From assembly GCA_900557585.1 (NCBI GenBank), contig USTJ01000018.1:1-8811 (forward strand): 8,811 nucleotides of DNA, read 5' to 3'. Each line of letters begins with the position of its first letter. Positions within the stretch are counted from its first letter, which is position 1. Positions 1 through 5,009 of the stretch are shown in pieces. The DNA is from an uncultured Eubacteriales bacterium (GTDB taxonomy: Bacteria > Bacillota > Clostridia > Christensenellales > UBA1242). The notes beneath the pieces are model-generated. The model did no database searches and had not been told where the DNA came from. It was given only the letters and a program-made list of their open reading frames with translations. Both the position numbers and the translations under genes were made by a program.

Positions 1-441
1 CAAAATGAAAAGTTTTGCAAAAAGATTTTTTCATCTTTCGGAAATCAAGTTTTAATTAACGGAAAAATTGAGAAACAAAAAGTTGGAATGCTTGTTTTTG
101 ACAACGCAAAAAATCAATCACTTTTAACTGCCATTAGCACTCCATTTATTGAAAAAGAAATAAAAGAGCAAATGAAAGGGGAAAAGTGTGCAATTATAGA
201 TTATAAATTTGCACCGATGCTTTCATTTTTCAAAAAATCAAATTTCAATATTTTGCTTGTTGCAAACAGTGATGAAAAGCGCCTTGACCTTGTTTTAAAG
301 CGTGATAATGTTTCAAAAGAATATTTGCTTGCCCGCGACCAAAACAGGGTTGACTATGGCAAATATAGGTTTGATGAAATCATTTTTCATGACTATGACG
401 ACCTTGAACAAAAAGCAGGGGAAATTGCCCGAAAAATTTAA
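1..441 (+). CDS. coaE: Dephospho-CoA kinase, C-terminal part (partial, cut by window edge)
   Basis: CoaE phosphorylates the ribose 3'-OH of dephospho-CoA, the last step of cytosolic coenzyme A synthesis. The frame is open from base 1, giving 146 residues before the TAA. Family proteins are about 200 residues, so roughly the first 50, including the P-loop, lie outside the window. Visible family features in order are FG followed by a G-x-I segment (usual 'dG-idR', here GKIEK), a VFDN stretch, a L-x-x-I-x-x-P-F-I segment (usual 'i-HP-i'), a hydrophobic strand ILLVAN, and the lid-like KRDNVSKEYLLARDQ. The usual Asp-Arg of 'idR' is Glu-Lys here and the 'PLLfE' segment is poorly kept, so this is a divergent member. 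No P-loop is visible to confirm function. It is followed closely by a terminator. A pseudo-kinase is possible but less likely. Confidence 0.7.
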   Translation, partial: QNEKFCKKIFSSFGNQVLINGKIEKQKVGMLVFDNAKNQSLLTAISTPFIEKEIKEQMKGEKCAIIDYKFAPMLSFFKKSNFNILLVANSDEKRLDLVLKRDNVSKEYLLARDQNRVDYGKYRFDEIIFHDYDDLEQKAGEIARKI

Positions 442-472
442 TAAAATTATGAAAAAATAACCATATAATTTG

Positions 473-508
473 ACTTCGACGAAAATTGTCGAAGTTTTTT
501 TTATTTTT
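473..508 (+). terminator. Intrinsic terminator of coaE
   Basis: ACTTCGAC (473-480) pairs perfectly with GTCGAAGT (488-495) across a 7-nt loop, and is followed by a run of T residues broken by one A. It lies 31 nt past the coaE stop and should end the upstream transcript. Confidence 0.85.
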
Positions 509-525
509 CAAAAATATGTTAAAAT
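497..525 (+). promoter_or_regulatory. Candidate extended -10 promoter driving element A
   Basis: TGTTAAAAT at 517-525 is an extended -10 (TG-n-TAAAAT). The -35 position 17 bp upstream is only a T-run (497-502), so the extended -10 would have to carry the activity. Predicted start is near 532, just before element A. In such AT-rich DNA this could be chance. Confidence 0.3.
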
Positions 526-539
526 TGATATATTTTTAG

Positions 540-620
540 AAAAGGGTACTATGTCTATCACACATAACATTGAAAAGGCTAGAAAAAATGGTAACTCTGG
601 TGTTTGTAAACCCCTTTTTT
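540..620 (+). ncRNA. Element A: structured leader or small RNA ending in a terminator-like hairpin
   Basis: TATGT (550-554) can pair with ACATA (562-566). GCTAGAAAAA (578-587) follows, and then a terminator-like hairpin: GG-T-GTT (599-604), loop TGTA, AACCCC (609-614, one mismatch), ending in six T. AAAAGGG (540-546) can instead pair with CCCTTTT (612-618), which would break the terminator hairpin. Several words recur in element B at 4862-4943. A transcript reading through 620 would enter nrdD, so a cis-regulatory attenuator is as possible as a free small RNA. I do not recognise a known riboswitch or RNA family. The region also contains a short ORF, listed separately. Confidence 0.35.
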
Positions 621-622
621 GA
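551..622 (+). CDS. Possible 23-residue leader peptide inside element A
   Basis: An ATG at 551 opens 23 codons ending in TGA at 620-622. It is preceded by AAAAGGG (540-546), a usable Shine-Dalgarno with a 4-nt gap to the ATG. The peptide begins MSITHNIEKARKN and ends VCKPLF. The stop directly follows a T-run (615-620). Skipping one T there would extend the frame as EYLSSLYNLHKTQ to a TAA at 660-662. The ORF overlaps every part of the element A hairpins, so coding and structured-RNA readings compete. If translated it could be a regulatory leader peptide for the nrd operon or a gene remnant. I recognise no family. Confidence 0.25.
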   Translation: MSITHNIEKARKNGNSGVCKPLF

Positions 623-644
623 ATATTTATCAAGTTTGTATAAT
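616..644 (+). promoter_or_regulatory. Candidate nrdDG promoter P1
   Basis: A perfect -10 TATAAT lies at 639-644. The -35 is weak: TTTTTG at 616-621 with a 17-bp spacer, or TTTTGA at 617-622 with 16 bp. Transcription would start near 651, right at the edge of the first NrdR box (654-669), a position where bound repressor would block initiation or early elongation. Confidence 0.42.
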
Positions 645-653
645 TTGCACAAA

Positions 654-669
654 ACACAATAAATTGTGG
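654..669 (+). promoter_or_regulatory. NrdR box 1 upstream of nrdD
   Basis: ACACAATAAATTGTGG is an imperfect 16-bp palindrome of the NrdR-box type (approximately aCaCwAtATaTwGtgt). NrdR is the zinc-ribbon/ATP-cone repressor of ribonucleotide reductase operons. This site shares 13 of 16 positions with the second box and is directly upstream of a reductase operon, which makes the assignment firm. Confidence 0.78.
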
Positions 670-678
670 TGTAAACCT

Positions 679-708
679 TTGACGAAGCACAATATGTTGT
701 GGTATCAC
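679..708 (+). promoter_or_regulatory. Candidate nrdDG promoter P2
   Basis: TTGACG (679-684, five of six consensus bases) and TATCAC (703-708, four of six) are separated by 18 bp. NrdR box 2 fills 16 of those 18 spacer bases, the classic arrangement for repression. Predicted start is near 715, giving a leader of about 44 nt that can form a small AAACGC (719-724)/GCGTTT (739-744) hairpin just before the ribosome site. It is an alternative or addition to P1. Confidence 0.42.
687..702 (+). promoter_or_regulatory. NrdR box 2 upstream of nrdD
   Basis: GCACAATATGTTGTGG matches the NrdR palindrome with the central AATATgTT kept. It starts 33 bp after box 1, about three helical turns, so both boxes face the same side of the DNA. 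This is the usual tandem geometry for cooperative NrdR binding. The nrdR gene itself is not in this window. Confidence 0.78.
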
Positions 709-758
709 TATGCTTGTAAAACGCGAATAAGGCAACATGCGTTTAGGGGGGAAATCAT

Positions 759-2933
759 ATGAAAATTATCAAAAGAAGTGGTGAAGAACAAGAATTCGAT
801 ATCGAAAAAATTGTCAGCGCTATTTCACGTGCAAATCTTGAAGTGGATAAAAAAGATAGACTTTCAGATGAGAAAATTCGTGAAATTGCAACCGAAGTTG
901 AAAAAACTTGCAAATCAAGAAAAAGAGCATCAACTGTTGAAGAAATTCAAGACCTTGTTGAAAATGCTTTGATGGACACAGGCAAGCATGCGCTTGCACG
1001 TGCGTATATCACATATCGTCATGTTCGTTCTCTTGTAAGAAAAAGCAACACAACAGACAAGCAAATTTTGTCGCTTATTGATTGCAACAACGAAGAGGTT
1101 AAACAAGAAAACTCAAACAAAAACCCAACCGTAAACAGTGTTCAAAGAGACTATATGGCAGGAGAAGTTAGCAAAGACCTTTGCAAACGTTTCCTTGTTC
1201 CTGAAAACATTTGGAAAGCACATGAAGAAGGAATCATTCACTTTCATGATGCTGACTATTTTGCTCAAAGAATGCATAACTGCGACCTTATCAACCTTGA
1301 AGACATGCTTCAAAATGGAACTGTAATTTCTGGCACAATGATTGAAAAACCTCGTTCATTTTCAACTGCTTGCAACATTGCAACACAAATCATTGCACAT
1401 GTTGCATCAAGCCAATATGGTGGACAAAGCATTTCGCTTACACACCTTGCACCTTTTGTTGATGTTTCAAGAAAGAAAATCCGCAAAAACCTTATTCATT
1501 CTTTTGAAGAACTTAATATTCACGTTCCAGAGAACAAACTTGATGAACTTGTTGAAGAAAGAGTTCGTGAAGAAATCAACAAAGGAATTCAAACAATTCA
1601 ATATCAAGTTATCACACTTATGACAACCAATGGTCAAGCACCATTTATCACAGTGTTCATGTATCTTGGAGAAGCAAAGAACGAGCAAGAAAAGAAAGAC
1701 CTTGCAATGATGATTGAAGAAACTTTAAACCAAAGAATTCAAGGTGTTAAAAACCAAGCCGGCGTTTATATTACACCAGCGTTCCCAAAACTTATCTATG
1801 TTCTTGAAGAGCAAAACATTCATGAGGACAGCCCATATTATTATCTCACTAAACTTGCAGCGAAATGCACTGCAAAACGCATGGTTCCAGACTATATTTC
1901 TGAAAAGAAAATGCTTGAACTTAAAGTTGACAAGAACGGAGAAGGACATTGCTATACCTGCATGGGTTGCAGAAGTTTCTTGACCCCATATGTTGATGAA
2001 AACGGCAAGCCTAAATATTATGGCAGATTCAACCAAGGCGTTGTAACCTTGAACCTTATCGACATTGCACTTTCTTCAAAGAAAGACCTTGATGAATTCT
2101 GGAAAATCTTTGATGAAAGAGCAGAACTTTGCCACAAAGCACTTCAATGCAGACACGAGCGTTTGACTGGTGCTTTGTCAGACGTATCACCAATTTTGTG
2201 GCAATATGGCGCACTTGCACGCCTTAAACCAGGTGAGAAAATTGACAAACTTCTTCATGGTGGCTATTCAACAATTTCACTTGGCTATGCTGGACTTTGG
2301 GAAACAGTTTACTATATGACCGGCAAAAAACTTACAGAGCCAGAAGGCAAAGAGTTTGGTCTTAAAGTGATGAGAAAACTCAACGAGTATACCAAAAAGT
2401 GGAAAGAGGCTGAAAACATTGACTATTCACTTTATGGAACACCACTTGAAAGCACAACTTATAAGTTTGCAAAATGCTTGCAAAAACGCTTTGGAATTAT
2501 TCCTGGCGTGACTGACAAGGCATATATCACAAACAGTTATCATGTTCATGTAACCGAGCCTATCAACGCTTTTGACAAACTTAAACTTGAAAGCGAATTT
2601 CAGGCACTCAGCCCAGGCGGTGCAATTTCATATGTTGAAGTTCCAAACATGCAAAACAACATTGACGCAGTTTTGGAAGTTATGAAATTTATTTATGACA
2701 ACATCATGTATGCCGAACTTAACACAAAAAGTGACTATTGCATGAATTGTGGTTATGACGGCGAAATCAAAATTATTGAAAAAGACGGAAAACTTGTTTG
2801 GCAATGCCCAAATTGTGGAAATACAGACCAAACAAAAATGAACGTTGCAAGACGAACATGCGGTTATATTGGAACCCAATATTGGAACCAAGGAAGAACC
2901 GAAGAAATCAAAGAAAGAGTTTTGCATTTATAG
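759..2933 (+). CDS. nrdD: Anaerobic (class III) ribonucleoside-triphosphate reductase, large subunit
   Basis: NrdD reduces ribonucleoside triphosphates to dNTPs using an oxygen-sensitive glycyl radical, and supplies DNA precursors without oxygen. The 724-residue length is normal for the family. Residues 1 to about 95 form an ATP-cone, the allosteric domain sensing ATP/dATP, starting KIIKRSGEEQEFD. Cys175 in HNCDLINLEDM and Cys404 in MGCRSFL match the conserved active-site cysteines. Four zinc ligands appear as two CxxC pairs (Cys661/664 and Cys683/686). The radical-bearing residue is Gly702 in RRTCGYIG. The start is set by AGGGGGG (745-751), 7 nt before the ATG. The activase gene nrdG follows after 9 nt with its ribosome site touching the nrdD stop, so the two form an operon. 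Two NrdR boxes upstream indicate repression when nucleotide pools are ample. No key residue is missing. Confidence 0.97.
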   Translation: MKIIKRSGEEQEFDIEKIVSAISRANLEVDKKDRLSDEKIREIATEVEKTCKSRKRASTVEEIQDLVENALMDTGKHALARAYITYRHVRSLVRKSNTTDKQILSLIDCNNEEVKQENSNKNPTVNSVQRDYMAGEVSKDLCKRFLVPENIWKAHEEGIIHFHDADYFAQRMHNCDLINLEDMLQNGTVISGTMIEKPRSFSTACNIATQIIAHVASSQYGGQSISLTHLAPFVDVSRKKIRKNLIHSFEELNIHVPENKLDELVEERVREEINKGIQTIQYQVITLMTTNGQAPFITVFMYLGEAKNEQEKKDLAMMIEETLNQRIQGVKNQAGVYITPAFPKLIYVLEEQNIHEDSPYYYLTKLAAKCTAKRMVPDYISEKKMLELKVDKNGEGHCYTCMGCRSFLTPYVDENGKPKYYGRFNQGVVTLNLIDIALSSKKDLDEFWKIFDERAELCHKALQCRHERLTGALSDVSPILWQYGALARLKPGEKIDKLLHGGYSTISLGYAGLWETVYYMTGKKLTEPEGKEFGLKVMRKLNEYTKKWKEAENIDYSLYGTPLESTTYKFAKCLQKRFGIIPGVTDKAYITNSYHVHVTEPINAFDKLKLESEFQALSPGGAISYVEVPNMQNNIDAVLEVMKFIYDNIMYAELNTKSDYCMNCGYDGEIKIIEKDGKLVWQCPNCGNTDQTKMNVARRTCGYIGTQYWNQGRTEEIKERVLHL

Positions 2934-2942
2934 GAGTAGAAA

Positions 2943-3467
2943 ATGAACTATGCAACCATTAAAAACACAGACATTGCAAACGGACAAGGAGTTCGAATTT
3001 CCTTGTTTGTTTCAGGTTGCACACATCATTGCAAAAACTGCTTCAATCAAGAGGCTTGGGACTTTAATTTTGGAAAACCATTCACGGTTGAGGTTGAAGA
3101 CCAAATCTTGAAACTTTGTGAAGCGTCATATATCAGGGGCTTAACGCTTCTTGGTGGCGAACCAATGCATCCAAACAATCAACAAGGCATTTATAACCTT
3201 GTAAAGCGTTTCAGAGAGAAATTTGGGAATAAAAAAGACATCTGGTGTTATTCTGGCTATATTTTTGACAAAGACTTTGTCAAAGGTGGCAGGGCATATA
3301 CCGATAAAACCGATTTTCTGCTTGATAATTTTGATGTTTTGGTTGATGGACCTTTCATTGATGAACAAAAAGACATTTCTCTCAAATTTCGTGGTTCTAG
3401 AAATCAAAGAATCATAAATGTGAAAGAAAGTCGAAAGCAAAACAAAATTGTTCTTTATATGGAATAA
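2943..3467 (+). CDS. nrdG: Anaerobic ribonucleotide reductase activating protein (radical SAM)
   Basis: NrdG uses a [4Fe-4S] cluster and S-adenosylmethionine to place the glycyl radical on NrdD. The 174-residue length suits the family. The radical-SAM cluster motif CxxxCxxC is Cys26, Cys30 and Cys33 (GCTHHCKNCFNQ). GGEP at 71-74 is the SAM-binding motif, and the C-terminal FRGSRNQRIINV stretch is typical of NrdG. AGGAG overlaps the nrdD stop codon (TAGGAG) 6 nt before this ATG, which implies coupled translation and a fixed ratio of activase to reductase. A strong terminator lies 16 nt after the stop, so the operon is nrdD-nrdG only. The protein is cytosolic and should work only anaerobically. 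Confidence 0.96.
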   Translation: MNYATIKNTDIANGQGVRISLFVSGCTHHCKNCFNQEAWDFNFGKPFTVEVEDQILKLCEASYIRGLTLLGGEPMHPNNQQGIYNLVKRFREKFGNKKDIWCYSGYIFDKDFVKGGRAYTDKTDFLLDNFDVLVDGPFIDEQKDISLKFRGSRNQRIINVKESRKQNKIVLYME

Positions 3468-3482
3468 AATTTTAAAGAGTAT

Positions 3483-3518
3483 AAAAGCAACATGCAAAAG
3501 CGTGTTGCTTTTCTTTTT
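3483..3518 (+). terminator. Intrinsic terminator of the nrdDG operon
   Basis: A 13-bp stem (3483-3495 with 3500-3512, one G-T pair) closes on an AAAA loop and is followed by CTTTTT. The arms are AAAAGCAACA and TGTTGCTTTT plus TGC/GCG. Confidence 0.93.
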
Positions 3519-3565
3519 GTGAAAGATTTAGAAATGAAAAATGGGGGAAAGTGAGAAAAAGTGGC

Positions 3566-3596
3566 AAAAAAAAATCCACAAATTTGTGGATTTTTC
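3566..3596. terminator. Bidirectional terminator between convergent genes
   Basis: A perfect palindrome AAAAATCCACAAA (3570-3582) / TTTGTGGATTTTT (3583-3595) has T runs on the plus strand and, through the A9 run at 3566-3574, on the minus strand. It lies 15 nt beyond the stop of the minus-strand membrane protein gene, and is its terminator and a back-up for nrdDG. Confidence 0.85.
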
Positions 3597-3610
3597 TTGT
3601 TTGAAAGTTT

Positions 3611-4246
3611 CTATTTAAGAAGGTCTGCTTTCATTTGGTTGTATTCTTCTTCTGAAATGAGACCGTCTGCTTTCATTTTGTTGAGTTTTGCAAGTTTGTC
3701 TTCAACGGTTTCTTCAACTGGTGCAGGGTTAACAACTTCTGGTTCTGCTTTAACTTCTGTTGCAACTGCTTTTTCTGCAAGTTCTTGTGCTTGAAGTTCT
3801 TTGCTGTTCTTGCTATAATCAATAATAATCAAAATTGCAGAAGCAAGAAGTCCAAGAACAATAAGAATTGAAATTGCGCCTGTCCAATCAAATCCATTTT
3901 GTGCCATTGAAATGATGCTGTAAACAACATTAAGAAGGTTTACAATTGCAACAAAAAGGATTGTACCTTTTTTAGCAGCATATTCTTTGTTGTCAAGTTT
4001 TGCAAATTTCAAAATTTTCACTGAAAATACCAAGAGAAGAATTGAAATGCCGATTGAAACAACAATTGATGCAACTGATGATATTATAACTGCTTGAACT
4101 GATTCATCCAATTGACCTGCTGCTTTCGCAATTGAAATTACATATGCGAGCATTGCAACAACATAAATTCCAAGAAGGATGTTGAGTGACCAAGCAACAA
4201 TGCTAGTGATTGCACCTGCTTTAGTAAGAGTTCTCTTATTTGCCAT
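3611..4246 (-). CDS. Four-helix membrane protein with C-terminal SHOCT domain
   Basis: This 211-residue protein has four predicted membrane helices at about 10-40, 51-78, 94-114 and 123-143. A flexible Glu/Ala/Val/Pro-rich linker (about 150-180) follows, and then a SHOCT-type tail at about 182-210 (EDKLAKLNKMKADGLISEEE, then EY). SHOCT is a short helical domain found at the ends of many bacterial proteins, thought to mediate oligomerisation or contacts; its exact role is uncertain. The tail would be cytoplasmic if the even number of helices starts inside, as the Lys/Arg at residues 4, 5 and 9 suggest. The ATG is set by AAAAGGAGAT 8-10 nt upstream on the minus strand. It is a single-gene transcript with its own promoter and terminator. 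The tail resembles that of the 5010-5912 protein. No enzymatic motif is visible, so no function is assigned. Confidence 0.88.
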   Translation of the reverse strand: MANKRTLTKAGAITSIVAWSLNILLGIYVVAMLAYVISIAKAAGQLDESVQAVIISSVASIVVSIGISILLLVFSVKILKFAKLDNKEYAAKKGTILFVAIVNLLNVVYSIISMAQNGFDWTGAISILIVLGLLASAILIIIDYSKNSKELQAQELAEKAVATEVKAEPEVVNPAPVEETVEDKLAKLNKMKADGLISEEEYNQMKADLLK

Positions 4247-4273
4247 ATTTTATCTCCTTTTATTGATATTTCT

Positions 4274-4303
4274 ATGATAGAATATTTTAAGTGTATATGT
4301 CAA
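4274..4303 (-). promoter_or_regulatory. Sigma-A promoter of the minus-strand SHOCT membrane protein gene
   Basis: On the minus strand TTGACA (plus coordinates 4298-4303, perfect -35) and TATCAT (4274-4279, -10) are separated by 18 bp. Predicted start near 4267 gives a leader of about 20 nt containing the AGGAG ribosome site. Confidence 0.75.
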
Positions 4304-4327
4304 ATAAATTGAAAATATTATACAATT

Positions 4328-4379
4328 TTTTATAAAATGACTAAATTTGTTATAACTTTGCATAAAAGTATGGCATAAT
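4328..4379 (+). promoter_or_regulatory. Candidate rlmH promoter region
   Basis: Two possible -10 elements are visible: the extended TGTTATAAC (4348-4356) and CATAAT (4374-4379). Neither has a good -35 at the right distance. One of them should serve rlmH because the 153-bp gap upstream is a divergent promoter region with no incoming gene on this strand. Confidence 0.3.
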
Positions 4380-4399
4380 AAAGAAAAGGGAAAAGAAAA

Positions 4400-4861
4400 A
4401 TGATAAAAATTAACATTGTTTGCGTGGGCTCGATTAAAGAAAAGTTCTTTGAAGACGCTGTAAAGGAATATTCAAAGCGTTTGTCAAAGTTTTGCAAACT
4501 TCAAATTGTCGAGGTTGAAGAAGAGAGCAAGCAACAAAACATTGAAAAGAAAATTCAAATTGAAAGCGAAAGGCTCAAAAACGCATGCAAGGGCTTTGTT
4601 ATTTTGCTTGATAGGTGCAAACAAGAAGTTTCAAGCGAAGACCTTTCATTTATGCTTGATTCGCTCAAAAATGTTGGAACAAGTGAAATCAGTTTTGTGA
4701 TTGGCGGTTCGAACGGAGTGAGTGAAGAGTTTAAAAAGCAAGCAAACAAATGTGTGTCTTTTGGAAAAATCACTTTTCCACATCAACTTTTTCGCGTTGT
4801 GCTTCTTGAACAAATCTATCGCGCGTTTACAATTTCTGCGGGTCTTCCGTATCATAAATAA
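4400..4861 (+). CDS. rlmH: 23S rRNA (pseudouridine1915-N3)-methyltransferase
   Basis: RlmH methylates N3 of pseudouridine 1915 in helix 69 of 23S rRNA, acting as a SPOUT-knot homodimer on assembled 70S ribosomes with S-adenosylmethionine. The length of 153 residues is standard (about 155-159). The N-terminus MIKINIVCVGSIKEKF is typical. The SAM-binding loop is FVIGGSNGVSEE (99-110), and the knot region carries FPHQLFRVVLLEQIYRAF (126-143). The protein ends in the family's invariant YHK. A weak AAAAGGG ribosome site lies 10 nt before the ATG. The gene stands alone between a divergent membrane protein gene and element B. Everything needed for activity seems present. In staphylococci the 3' end of this gene is the SCC attachment site, but no recombinase or repeat is seen here. 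Confidence 0.96.
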   Translation: MIKINIVCVGSIKEKFFEDAVKEYSKRLSKFCKLQIVEVEEESKQQNIEKKIQIESERLKNACKGFVILLDRCKQEVSSEDLSFMLDSLKNVGTSEISFVIGGSNGVSEEFKKQANKCVSFGKITFPHQLFRVVLLEQIYRAFTISAGLPYHK

Positions 4862-4943
4862 TGCTATGCCACACATAACACCTATGTCTGACATAGCACT
4901 TTGAACGCTAGAAAAATTGGGCTTTTCAGCCCTTTTTCTTTTT
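4862..4943 (+). ncRNA. Element B: structured RNA with terminator, downstream of rlmH
   Basis: TGCTATG (4862-4868) pairs with CATAGCA (4892-4898), enclosing a 4x4 internal loop and an inner stem ACATA (4873-4877)/TATGT (4883-4887) with a 5-nt loop. A competing hairpin CTATGT (4882-4887)/ACATAG (4891-4896) is also possible. TTGAAC-GCTAGAAAAA (4901-4916) and a terminator (4919-4943) follow. Words shared with element A include CACACATAACA, CTATGTCT and GCTAGAAAAA. It could be the 3' end of the rlmH mRNA, a leader of the gene at 5010, or a free RNA; a weak promoter-like pair TTTACA (4826-4831)/TATCAT (4850-4855) lies within the rlmH 3' end. No known RNA family is recognised. Confidence 0.4.
4912..4943 (+). 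terminator. Intrinsic terminator ending rlmH / element B
   Basis: GGGCT (4919-4923), loop TTTC and AGCCC (4928-4932) are followed by TTTTTCTTTTT, with an A-tract (4912-4916) before the stem. It can end the rlmH transcript and any element B transcript. Confidence 0.88.
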
Positions 4944-4963
4944 GAAAAAAAATGATACATATT

Positions 4964-5000
4964 TTTGTCCTTTTTGCAAAAACTAGAAATAAAGGACAAA
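4964..5000 (+). repeat. Perfect 10-bp inverted repeat adjoining a ribosome binding site
   Basis: TTTGTCCTTT (4964-4973) and AAAGGACAAA (4991-5000) are exact inverted copies separated by 17 nt. The right arm touches the AGGTGG ribosome site (5000-5005) of the gene starting at 5010. As RNA it could form a hairpin limiting translation; as DNA it could be a repressor operator. No clear promoter for the gene could be found around it. Confidence 0.6.
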
Positions 5001-5009
5001 GGTGGAGCC

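Noticed and set aside
508..738. Minus-strand 76-residue ORF across the nrdD upstream region
   Set aside because: It runs antisense through the NrdR boxes and promoters, has no ribosome site and no recognisable composition.
4841..4862. rlmH 3' end as an SCC-type attachment site
   Set aside because: The CCGTATCATAAATAA sequence resembles staphylococcal att sites only because the YHK ending is conserved; there is no duplicate att sequence, recombinase gene or genomic-island content next to it.
4965..5009. TTG-initiated 15-codon extension of the 5010-5912 membrane protein
   Set aside because: The TTG has no ribosome site, lies in the left arm of an inverted repeat, and the ATG at 5010 has AGGTGG and begins the basic segment that naturally precedes the first membrane helix.
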